A stretch of 6,715 nt of DNA from Kiritimatiellia bacterium (GCA_016295275.1 JAEDLN010000133.1:1-6715); one strand, 5' to 3'; positions 1 to 6,345 are shown, counted from the stretch's first letter. The notes: generated by a model not told the origin, from the letters alone. Made by a program: numbers and translations.

Positions 1-424
1 AGAAGGCGCGTTCGTCGAAAAGCTTTACCTCGAATCCGCCCTTGACCTCTTTGTCGAATACGCCTTCGACCGGTTGTTTCGCCAAATACGCTTCTTCAAT
101 GGAGCGGTTCGCGGCATCGGCACTGGCTCCGGGAAGCGTCAGACGGGCGCTTCCGTCTTCCAGCATCTCGACAAAGCACACCTCGATCGTATCGCCTTCC
201 TTCGGCATCGGTTCATCCGAGCCATTGTACAGCGCAACATCCAAAACGCCCTGGATCTTGGCATTGATGTCGATGACGAGATATTGCGTGCCGACGGACA
301 ATACGGTTCCCTTGAGAATTTCTCCGGGAGAAAAGGTCGAACGAAGAGCGACAAATTTGTTGTCGTACTCTTCCATGAGTGCAGCCATGGCGGCCGACTT
401 CTCTTTTGCTTTTGATTTGAGCAT
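1..424 (-). CDS. rpsA: Ribosomal protein S1, N-terminal part (runs off window)
   Basis: S1 binds mRNA on the small ribosomal subunit and helps translation initiation, especially of messages with weak Shine-Dalgarno sequences. About 141 residues are visible. A charged, Ala/Lys-rich N-terminus is followed by a first S1-type OB fold at about residues 33-98 (GEILKGTVLSV, then YLVIDINAKIQGVLDV). A second repeat begins near residue 117 and contains VKGGFEV followed by DERAF, which is characteristic of the second S1 domain. The rest of the protein lies left of base 1. I chose the ATG at 424. An internal ATG at 388 (residue 13) has a purine-rich AGAGAAG about 9 bases upstream and is a possible alternative start. 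The 424 start has no Shine-Dalgarno but a hairpin just before it. The gene lies 136 bases downstream of dnaN on the same strand, so read-through from dnaN is possible. Another S1-repeat protein cannot be excluded because only the N-terminus is seen, but two consecutive repeats favour rpsA. Confidence 0.85.
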   Translation of the reverse strand, partial: MLKSKAKEKSAAMAALMEEYDNKFVALRSTFSPGEILKGTVLSVGTQYLVIDINAKIQGVLDVALYNGSDEPMPKEGDTIEVCFVEMLEDGSARLTLPGASADAANRSIEEAYLAKQPVEGVFDKEVKGGFEVKLFDERAF

Positions 425-560
425 GGTTGATGACCGCAAAAGAATGCGGGATGTGAATCTGTGATACGGAAAACGCGGCCGTTACGCCGAAACGGGAAAC
501 GGTCGCGAAAGGAAAACCGCCGGAATCGGCCGGACGCCAGCCTTTTCCGGCAAAATCGAA
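425..560. other. Spacer between dnaN and the S1 gene
   Basis: This 136-base gap separates the dnaN stop from the S1 start. On the minus strand, a GC-rich stretch with short self-complementary pieces (around 517-533) is followed by TTTTCCTTT (508-516). That is a weak terminator-like arrangement, not a clean one. A tandem GAAACGG pair occupies 489-502. I found no convincing -35/-10 pair for the S1 gene. Whether it has its own promoter or is co-transcribed with dnaN is undecided. Confidence 0.4.
434..449 (-). promoter_or_regulatory. Hairpin in the S1 leader, next to the start codon
   Basis: On the minus strand, CCGCA and TGCGG can pair as a 5-bp stem around a 6-base TTCTTT loop. The stem ends 9 bases before the ATG at 424, where a Shine-Dalgarno would normally sit, and none is visible. 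In enterobacteria the rpsA leader also lacks a good Shine-Dalgarno, folds into hairpins and is repressed by S1 itself. By analogy this could be an autoregulatory site, but one short stem may be chance. Confidence 0.3.
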
Positions 561-1658
561 CTACACGCGAAGCGGCATGATGAGATAGAGGAACGTCGTC
601 TCGTCCTTGATCAGACCCGGGCTGGACGCATTGTTCAGCTCGATTGTAATCTCATCGCTCGTCAGATTCGTCAACGGCACCAACATGAACTCGGGATTGA
701 AAATCGTCGTGATCGACGGACCGTCGTACTTGATGGTTACCGTATCCGTCGCTTCATCGACGTCGGGCGAGGTGACGGCAATCGTGAGAAGATTGTTCTC
801 GAAGGTCAGACGCATGGCGTTCGTCGTCGGAGTCGTCGAAACGCTGATGCGCTGCAACACGGCAATGAGCTCTTCCCGGTTGACCTTGATCTTGTTCTCG
901 CAATCCGTGAAAACGACCTGCTTGTAGTCCGGATACTGGCCGGACATGAGCGTGGTGCTGAAGAAATGATCGCCGAATTCAAAAATGGCTTGCGTTTCCT
1001 TGACGGTAATCTTCATTTCGCCGGTCGTCAGAGAACGGAGCAATTCCTTGACCGCCCGGGCTGGCAGGACGGCATTGCAGTTTTGTCCCTCGGGGAAATC
1101 GAGCTCCGTCCAGAAAAGGGCCAAACGGCGGCCATCCGTCGCAACCGTCGTCAGCTTTCCATCCGCAAAACTCAACAACACACCCATCAGCACAGGACGC
1201 GAATCGTCGACCGCCGCCGCATAGGCCGTCTTGCGAAGCGATTCCTTGAAAATCGCCTGATCCAACTTGAACGTACTGCCGCCCTCCGGTTTTGCGATCG
1301 GCGGAAACTCTTTGGCAGGAATGCCGGTGATCTTCGAGCGATAGGAGCCGCACGTCATGCGAATCGCGCCATCCTGCTTCGGATCGGACGCGATTTCGAC
1401 CACTTGGTCGGACAAAACGCCGACAATCGATGTCAGGCGTTTCAGCGGGAGCGTAATCGAACCGGGCTCGACAACCTCCGCCTTGCAGCTGAATCGTACC
1501 GTTACGTCAAAATCCGTTGTCGTGAAAACAAGCGTCTCGTCATTCGCTTCAATCAAGACATTGGAAAGAATGGGCATATTGGCAGACCGGCTTCCAATAC
1601 CGCCTTGGACAGACTTGAGCGCTTCCAGAAAAGTCGACTGATGCAGTTTGAATTTCAT
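561..1658 (-). CDS. dnaN: DNA polymerase III subunit beta (sliding clamp)
   Basis: The beta clamp forms a ring dimer around DNA and tethers the replicative polymerase and other clamp-binding proteins. The product is 365 residues, the usual size (about 366). The start MKFKLHQSTFLEALKSVQGG is the family's canonical N-terminus, so the ATG at 1658 is preferred over an in-frame TTG at 1700. Landmarks: PILSNVLIEA (29-38), EFPPIA (117-122), DDSRPVLMGVLLSF (151-164), ATDGRRLA (173-180, part of the protein-binding pocket), SGQYPDYKQV (239-248), NPEFMLVPL (321-329) and the C-terminal MPLRV (361-365, equivalent to the usual MPMRL). The three clamp domains therefore appear complete and intact. No clear Shine-Dalgarno precedes the ATG. 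The neighbours are unusual: the S1 gene lies downstream, and a divergent membrane-protein gene lies across a long intergenic region, where dnaA or recF would often be found. Essential replication gene; identification is secure. Confidence 0.97.
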   Translation of the reverse strand: MKFKLHQSTFLEALKSVQGGIGSRSANMPILSNVLIEANDETLVFTTTDFDVTVRFSCKAEVVEPGSITLPLKRLTSIVGVLSDQVVEIASDPKQDGAIRMTCGSYRSKITGIPAKEFPPIAKPEGGSTFKLDQAIFKESLRKTAYAAAVDDSRPVLMGVLLSFADGKLTTVATDGRRLALFWTELDFPEGQNCNAVLPARAVKELLRSLTTGEMKITVKETQAIFEFGDHFFSTTLMSGQYPDYKQVVFTDCENKIKVNREELIAVLQRISVSTTPTTNAMRLTFENNLLTIAVTSPDVDEATDTVTIKYDGPSITTIFNPEFMLVPLTNLTSDEITIELNNASSPGLIKDETTFLYLIMPLRV

Positions 1659-1801
1659 GGCTCGTACGTTCGGTTGCAATCCGCGTTCGGTTTTCAACAA
1701 CCTCTACAGATATCCTTTTATTTTAATGATGATCCAGAAGTAGTTGCAGAACCGTTCAAAAAAGCCGCAATTTCAGCATAAGTACTTGAAAATGCGATAG
1801 T

Positions 1802-1841
1802 TGGATTGTCGATAAAGTGTGGATTGAAGGTGAATGGATTG
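1802..1841 (+). repeat. Three TGGATTG heptamers (iteron-like)
   Basis: Exact TGGATTG copies start at 1802, 1820 and 1835, spaced 18 and 15 bases apart. The middle copy extends to TGTGGATTG, which matches the reverse DnaA-box consensus TGTGGATAA at 7 of 9 positions. The copies lie in the AT-richer half of the region upstream of dnaN. They could be DnaA or repressor sites, but chance remains possible for a 7-base word. Confidence 0.4.
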
Positions 1842-1860
1842 TTCGCAACGGGAGATGATG

Positions 1861-1908
1861 TGAACAGGGACCGGTTTTATGAACGGTTTATCATCTGTTT
1901 TTGAACAG
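1861..1908 (+). repeat. Three TGAACRG heptamers
   Basis: TGAACAG starts at 1861, TGAACGG at 1880 and TGAACAG at 1902, spaced 19 and 22 bases apart. They follow directly after the TGGATTG series. Spacing of about two helical turns would put bound proteins on roughly the same DNA face. Function unknown. Confidence 0.35.
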
Positions 1909-2322
1909 CTATAAACAACGATTTCAACAGGAAACCGGGTTCGGACATTCCATCGCCGGAAAACCCAGTGGATGGGGAGAAGAACGAACACGGGTAGAGT
2001 GCCGAAAAAAGTGTGTTTTGTCAAGAAAAAAGCGGTTTTCCGGGCGCGCGCGGGACGCCGGCGGAAATCACGGGAAAGGAGCGGAAAATTAGCAACAGGT
2101 GTTCAAGGATTTGTTCATAAAACGAAGCCGGGAAAATGCCGCCGCGACGCGTTGCGTGGTTCGGCAGTGCGCCGCTACGGGGATGAGAGGGCGTCAGAAG
2201 GCAGCGACGCGGCCGCGTGCGCGAATGGCGCGTGTGGCGGCGGGCGGGCGTACTGTCTTTCCCCAGATGGCTGTGGGGCTTCCGGCGGTTTGTGCGGCGG
2301 TGTGCGCGATGAGCCGGAAATG

Positions 2323-2331
2323 TGCTATGAT
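2323..2331 (+). promoter_or_regulatory. Extended -10 promoter giving a leaderless batBC-like mRNA
   Basis: TGC followed by TATGAT (hexamer at 2326-2331) fits the extended -10 form TGnTATAAT with one mismatch. No good -35 lies 16-18 bases upstream, which is typical for extended -10 promoters. Six bases separate the hexamer from the ATG at 2338. A start site 7 bases past the -10 would therefore fall on the A of the start codon, and no Shine-Dalgarno is present. This predicts a leaderless transcript and supports 2338 as the true start. Confidence 0.55.
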
Positions 2332-2337
2332 TCCGCC

Positions 2338-5073
2338 ATGAATTTTGTCTATCCCGCATATCTGCTCATTCTGTGGTTTCTTCCGGTGATTGGAATCGTG
2401 CTGTGGTGGAAACGGCATCGCTATCGTTCCGCAGCCCGACTCTTCCGGGGAGGGACGGCGCCCGGACGTCCGGAACGGCGGTTTGTCGCGCAAAGTCTGC
2501 TTTGTTTGGCCGGTGCCGGTTTGTTGGTTGTGGCGGCGGCGCGGCCGCAATGGGGGACGCAACATGTTACGGTAACGGAAACGACCCGGAATCTGCTGGT
2601 GCTTTTGGATGTCTCGCGTTCGATGCTGAGCGAGGACAATCATCCGAACCGTCTTGGCCGTGCTTGCGCGGATTTGCTCGATCTGGTGGATTCGCTGGAG
2701 GGAGATCGGTGCGGAATCATGGTTTTCCGCAAGAGCGCGGTGATGGTTTGTCCGTTTACGACCGATCTCGCTTTTCTCCGGCAAACGCTCGAGAACATCT
2801 CAATCGATTCCGCGCCACGGGGCGAAACCGATGTCGGGCGGGCGTTGGAAACGGCTCTGGAGAGTTTTCGGAACAAACAGGCAAACCACAATGCCATTTT
2901 GCTGGTAAGCGATGGGGAGGACTTGAGCAGAAAGGGTCTTGAAGCGGCACGCAAATGCGCAGAACAGAAGATTCCCGTATTTTGCATCGGCGTCGGTTCG
3001 GAACAGGGCACAACCATTCCAAACCAATCGTCTGTCTTGATGTACAAGGGCGAAAAGGTCATCTCCAAATTGAATCCCGCTTCGCTGATCGAAATCGCAA
3101 ACTTGTCGGGGGGCGTATACCTGCCAATCGAAAGCACGACGGTTGCCGGAAATTCCTTGGGTACAATCTACCGCGACCATGTCCGGAAAATCGTCCGGTA
3201 TGAACAATCCCGGGAAGAACGGGATCGGCGTATCGAACGCTATGCGTGGTTTTTGATTCCCGGATTGTTGTCCTTGTTTGTCGCGGCCTGTCTTTCGAAG
3301 GGACGTCCGCGGATTTCTTCCCGGAAGACGAAAAATGCGGTGTCTGTTGGACTCTTGGTGTTTTTGTTTTTTGTTCCGGACCTCGTTTGCGCGGAAGAGA
3401 CGGAGGTCGTGACGAACCGGTCGTCCATCGTATCTGCTCCGGTGGAACTCGATTTGGAAAAACCCGCGCAGGAACCGGAGGCAAAGACACGCCGGGAATG
3501 GGCGCGTCTGGCACAGCACGCACCGGCAAAGCAAGCCATGCAACTGTATCGGAAGGCATTGCAAGCTCCCGATGACGGCAATGAGGCGCTTGCGGAACGC
3601 ATCCGGCTCAATGCAGGCCTTGCCGCTCTTGCCGCAAACGAACCTGAGCAGGCAATCGATTTCTTCCGGGAAGCCGCGCCTCATCCGAATGCATCCGAGG
3701 GTCTCGGCTTGGCCTACTACGCAATCGGAAAGGACGATGCGTCGCTGGCCGCCGCGACAAACCACACGATGCGCGCATCCGCCTTTGCAGAAAAGGAAAA
3801 GGCATTCCAAAATGCCGCATTGCATTTTCGCGAGGCTTTGCAGCGGGATCCCCGAAATGCGGATTTCGCGGCCCGTCTGGAAACCAATCTCGTTTCGGCG
3901 GCTTCCCTCGCTCGCCAATATCGGGAATCGGCAAAGCAAGAACGACTGGAAGCGCGCGTGGAAAACAAATCATGCGGCGAAATCCTTTCCATGATTCGCG
4001 ATGATTCGGCAAAGGCATACGCGCTTGCCGTTCCCGCTTTCACCAATGCCGCCCCCGCTCAAATCGAAGCCCTTGAAGAGGCTTCCGTCCGGCAAAAGAG
4101 CGCTTCGGAACTCTGGCCTGCCCTGACTCGAATGGTCATGGAACAGCTCCGTCAGAGCGAAACCAACCTGACGGTGCTGGCCGAGATGGAAAACCTTCTC
4201 CAATCATCGTCCGAGGCTTCGTCCGACGCCTCAACCGCTTTGGAAGATCTGATTCCAGAGTCGCTGGAAGCCATGAAGAATGCCGATCGCGCCGCCTTCG
4301 GACTGCAGGTGCAATTGACCGATCCGATTCCGCTCATCGATCTCGCAATCCTGCTGCAATCGAACGCTTTGGCGCGCGCGGTTGACCCGGAACGGTTCAA
4401 TGCGCCGGTACAAAATCAGCTCGATGGCATCAGCGTATACTATCTTTTTCTCCGGAAACGCGATATGATTCCCATTCAAGTCGTGGAAAAAAAGTCGGAG
4501 CAAGACGCTGCGGAACAAGGGCAACCGCAAACCATTCGGTTGACCAAAGCGGAAAAAGACGAGTATGAAACGCTTTGCGCCGAATCCGGAGAACTGTACC
4601 GGGAATTGCGGAAAGGATTGTCAAGCGCTTCGTCGCTCCTCTCCGACGGGCAGCGTCCGTCCGCAGAGCAGGCATTGGCCAATCTTGTCCGGATTCGCGA
4701 ACTGTTGAGTCCGCCACAGCCGCAACAACAGCCGAATCAAGAGAATCAAAATCAAAACCAAAACCAGGATCGTCGACAGCAGCAAGGAAAGGATGATTCC
4801 GGTCAGCAACAGCAGGACTCTTCGCAACAAAACCGGAACCAAGATCGGGAAACGGAGAACAAGGAGCAAGAGCCGTCTTCCGTCGATGAAACCGAATCGT
4901 CCGGACAACCGGAAGAACGAGAGGAGAAAAACGCGCAAACGGAGGAATCGGAGTCCCAAAAGGAGTCCGATAGAATCATGAGGGAAATCCTCGAAAAGGA
5001 AGCGAAGCGGGCCGAAGAAAAACGCCGTCGCCAACGGCAGACCATACCCGCCATCAATACGCGGGACTGGTAG
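2338..5073 (+). CDS. BatB-BatC-like fusion: membrane VWA domain plus TPR and Q/N-rich tail
   Basis: This 911-residue membrane protein resembles Bat (Bacteroides aerotolerance) family proteins, which are linked to MoxR ATPases and envelope stress and whose exact biochemical role is unclear. The N-terminus (MNFVYPAYLLILWFLP) and helices at about 7-24 and 52-68 frame a basic loop. The VWA domain (about 84-265) has BatB wording: DVSRSMLSED, then PNRL and GDRCGIMVF. Its metal site looks intact: D91, S93, S95, T164 and D192. A third helix (303-319) and basic loop precede a signal-like segment (334-352) ending VCA-EE. Charge pattern puts the VWA and everything after 353 in the periplasm. TPR-like helices follow (about 385-470 and 483-519). 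Residues 540-780 are helical and unrecognised. Then comes a Q/N-rich stretch (793-830) and a charged helix ending TRDW; a terminal Asp/Asn-Trp is also what I recall from BatC. No moxR, batA or batD is seen. Start 2338 is chosen for its promoter and family N-terminus. Confidence 0.85.
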   Translation: MNFVYPAYLLILWFLPVIGIVLWWKRHRYRSAARLFRGGTAPGRPERRFVAQSLLCLAGAGLLVVAAARPQWGTQHVTVTETTRNLLVLLDVSRSMLSEDNHPNRLGRACADLLDLVDSLEGDRCGIMVFRKSAVMVCPFTTDLAFLRQTLENISIDSAPRGETDVGRALETALESFRNKQANHNAILLVSDGEDLSRKGLEAARKCAEQKIPVFCIGVGSEQGTTIPNQSSVLMYKGEKVISKLNPASLIEIANLSGGVYLPIESTTVAGNSLGTIYRDHVRKIVRYEQSREERDRRIERYAWFLIPGLLSLFVAACLSKGRPRISSRKTKNAVSVGLLVFLFFVPDLVCAEETEVVTNRSSIVSAPVELDLEKPAQEPEAKTRREWARLAQHAPAKQAMQLYRKALQAPDDGNEALAERIRLNAGLAALAANEPEQAIDFFREAAPHPNASEGLGLAYYAIGKDDASLAAATNHTMRASAFAEKEKAFQNAALHFREALQRDPRNADFAARLETNLVSAASLARQYRESAKQERLEARVENKSCGEILSMIRDDSAKAYALAVPAFTNAAPAQIEALEEASVRQKSASELWPALTRMVMEQLRQSETNLTVLAEMENLLQSSSEASSDASTALEDLIPESLEAMKNADRAAFGLQVQLTDPIPLIDLAILLQSNALARAVDPERFNAPVQNQLDGISVYYLFLRKRDMIPIQVVEKKSEQDAAEQGQPQTIRLTKAEKDEYETLCAESGELYRELRKGLSSASSLLSDGQRPSAEQALANLVRIRELLSPPQPQQQPNQENQNQNQNQDRRQQQGKDDSGQQQQDSSQQNRNQDRETENKEQEPSSVDETESSGQPEEREEKNAQTEESESQKESDRIMREILEKEAKRAEEKRRRQRQTIPAINTRDW

Positions 5074-5185
5074 CCGGTGTCCGAAGCTTCGTTTGCTTTT
5101 GCAACCGGATGAATCGCCTTTCCTTCTCTTGCCTTTTCTTTTCCTCGGGAAAATGCGTGCTCTCACCACCGGCAAGCGTGTGTCG

Positions 5186-5201
5186 GGTCGAATGGTCGAA
5201 T
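5186..5201 (+). repeat. Perfect tandem GGTCGAAT pair upstream of the M28 promoter
   Basis: Two adjacent copies of GGTCGAAT occupy 5186-5193 and 5194-5201. The second copy ends 22 bases before the -35 hexamer of the downstream gene, a position where an activator could bind. An 8-base direct repeat may also be replication slippage with no function. Confidence 0.3.
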
Positions 5202-5223
5202 GCTACGAGATGCAACGGCTTGC

Positions 5224-5252
5224 TTGAGGAATCTGTTGCCACCCGGTATACT
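5224..5252 (+). promoter_or_regulatory. Sigma-70-type promoter of the M28 lipoprotein gene, leaderless
   Basis: TTGAGG (5224-5229, 4 of 6 matches to TTGACA) and TATACT (5247-5252, 5 of 6 to TATAAT) are separated by the ideal 17 bases. The spacer to the ATG at 5259 is exactly 6 bases (CGTGAC), so transcription 7 bases past the -10 would start at the A of ATG. There is no room for a Shine-Dalgarno in the transcript. The gene therefore has its own promoter and need not share the transcript of the upstream fusion gene. Confidence 0.65.
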
Positions 5253-5258
5253 CGTGAC

Positions 5259-6266
5259 ATGAAAAAACGGTTTCGGTTCTTGTTTCTTTTTGTCGTTGGA
5301 ATTCTCTGCGGATGCGGGAATGGAAAGGAAGACGCAACTGCTTCCTGGTGCCGACTGCCGGATGAAGCCGGCATGCGGATGTATGCCTATGCAAGTGCGT
5401 TTGTGACGCAAAATTCTCCGCGCGACGCCGGAACGCCGGGCGCGGCACGTGCTTCCCGTTGGCTTGCGCAGGAGATTCGCCGCATGGGCCTTACGCCCAT
5501 AGCCGATTGCTGGATCGAGGATACGGCATTCGGACGGCAAAGCTTTTGCAATATTTACGTCGATTTTCCCGGAACTTCCGGACAAACGATCGTCTTGGGA
5601 TCGCATTACGATACCAAATCGGGGATTCCCGGTTTCCAGGGGGCGAACGATGGCGCTTCTTCCACGGCGGTTTTGCTTGGACTGATCGAGCATTTTTCGC
5701 AAAACCCGCCTCTCATTCGCGATACCATCCGTTTCGCCTTCTTCGATGGAGAGGAATGCCGGAGCGCAACCTACCGCGACGACGACGGATTGCACGGCTC
5801 GACCCACCTTGCCCGCTACTACGGAAACCTGTTGCGTACTCAGGGATATTCGCCTTTGCTTGCCTGCATTGTCATCGATATGGTCGGCGACAAGGATTTG
5901 GCGTTGGAAATTCCGAGAAACGTCTCTCCCTGGCTGGGACGCGCCGCACTCAAGATCGTCCAAAACCGAAAGGATATGCCCAATATCACACTGGCGGATA
6001 CGTTTCTGATCGACGATCACATGCCGTTTATCGTGCAACATCTTCCGGCTATCAATTTTATCGATTACAAATACGGATCTGCTCCGGGGCGTCACGATTA
6101 TTGGCATACGCCGCAAGATACGCTTGATAAAATCAGCGCAGATTCTCTCCATAAGACAGGTGCCTTTCTCCTCGCTCTTCTCGCCCGCATCGAATCCGAT
6201 GCCGACGTGCCGGCCGGACTCCGCAAGACCGCAAAGGATGTCACCGACTCCGCTCCACAACCCTAG
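5259..6266 (+). CDS. M28-family zinc hydrolase, glutaminyl-cyclase-like lipoprotein
   Basis: The product is a 335-residue exported protein of the M28 fold, which includes zinc aminopeptidases and glutaminyl-peptide cyclotransferases (which turn N-terminal Gln into pyroglutamate). A short signal peptide (KKR, then FLFLFVVGILCG) ends in a lipobox-like LCGC, predicting lipidation at C19; Cys at the -2 position is unusual. Metal and catalytic motifs are in order: GSHYDTK (114-120), GANDGAS (128-134, D131), FFDGEEC (161-167, E165/E166), VIDMVGD (205-211, D207) and YWHTPQDTLD (281-290, H283). FFDGEE followed by DGLHGSTHLA, and IDDHMPF (251-257), resemble animal glutaminyl cyclases (DSLYGSRHLA, DDHIPF) more than typical aminopeptidases. 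The catalytic set looks complete. I chose the ATG at 5259 because it gives the lipoprotein signal and sits 6 bases after a good -10; the frame is open back to 5109. The gene starts 185 bases after the Bat fusion. Fold is secure, but cyclase versus aminopeptidase is inferred. Confidence 0.87.
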   Translation: MKKRFRFLFLFVVGILCGCGNGKEDATASWCRLPDEAGMRMYAYASAFVTQNSPRDAGTPGAARASRWLAQEIRRMGLTPIADCWIEDTAFGRQSFCNIYVDFPGTSGQTIVLGSHYDTKSGIPGFQGANDGASSTAVLLGLIEHFSQNPPLIRDTIRFAFFDGEECRSATYRDDDGLHGSTHLARYYGNLLRTQGYSPLLACIVIDMVGDKDLALEIPRNVSPWLGRAALKIVQNRKDMPNITLADTFLIDDHMPFIVQHLPAINFIDYKYGSAPGRHDYWHTPQDTLDKISADSLHKTGAFLLALLARIESDADVPAGLRKTAKDVTDSAPQP

Positions 6267-6292
6267 GGAAAAGCCTCTGCCCATCGCCGGAC

Positions 6293-6327
6293 CACAATCG
6301 GTGCGTTAGGCTTGCAAACACAATCGG
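6293..6327 (+). repeat. Direct repeat CACAATCGG flanking a GCGTTAGGC motif
   Basis: CACAATCGG occurs at 6293-6301 and 6319-6327. Between the two copies lies GCGTTAGGC (6303-6311), which contains a GTTRRRY-type core. The repeat sits just past the M28 stop, where the sequence changes character. Possibly a recombination scar or part of a transcription stop; unproven. Confidence 0.3.
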
Positions 6328-6345
6328 ACGCCCGGCCTCCCACCT

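Larger units (their letters stand above)
1659..2337. other. Long intergenic region between divergent dnaN and batBC-like gene
   Basis: This 679-base stretch holds no gene I can support. Open frames on both strands lack recognisable protein character. The frame of the downstream membrane protein stays open back to 1972, but the added residues resemble no protein I know. The dnaN-proximal half (about 1695-1925) is AT-richer and includes TTTTATTTTAATGATGATCC near 1714-1733. It also carries the two three-copy heptamer series listed separately. The other half (about 2040-2330) is strikingly rich in GCG and CGC steps, unlike the coding regions around it. The region should contain the dnaN promoter, but I see no strong -35/-10 pair on the minus strand. 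Candidate roles are promoter and regulatory DNA, a replication origin, or an unrecognised structured RNA; none is shown. Confidence 0.6.

Noticed and set aside
508..555. Rho-independent terminator after dnaN
   Set aside because: Possible stems are only 4-5 bp, with alternative pairings, and the T-tract is broken (TTTTCCTTT).
1659..1700. In-frame upstream TTG start for dnaN at 1700
   Set aside because: It adds 14 residues that do not fit the family. The canonical N-terminus MKFKLHQSTF begins at the ATG at 1658 and gives the normal length.
1773..2024. Small minus-strand gene of 83 codons upstream of dnaN
   Set aside because: No recognisable domain or convincing start signal, and it spans the repeat cluster. 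It looks like a chance open frame.
2800..3939. Long antisense open frame opposite the Bat fusion
   Set aside because: It lacks recognisable domains and lies opposite a well-supported gene. Similar long antisense frames oppose dnaN and the M28 gene, as expected from codon bias.
5074..5108. Terminator after the Bat fusion (CGAAGCTTCG palindrome and CCGGT/ACCGG pair)
   Set aside because: The 10-bp palindrome has no loop, the outer stem has a 25-base loop, and no T-run follows.
5109..5258. Upstream ATG at 5109 for the M28 lipoprotein
   Set aside because: It would bury the lipoprotein signal peptide 50 residues inside the protein and place the start upstream of the predicted promoter at 5224-5252.
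6240..6345. Integron attC site suggested by GCGTTAGGC (6303-6311) near an acetyltransferase-like reading frame
   Set aside because: A GTTRRRY core is present and lies 34 bases past the minus-strand stop, as in a cassette. No partner RYYYAAC/GTTRRRY core or paired L boxes occur within a sensible distance on either side.
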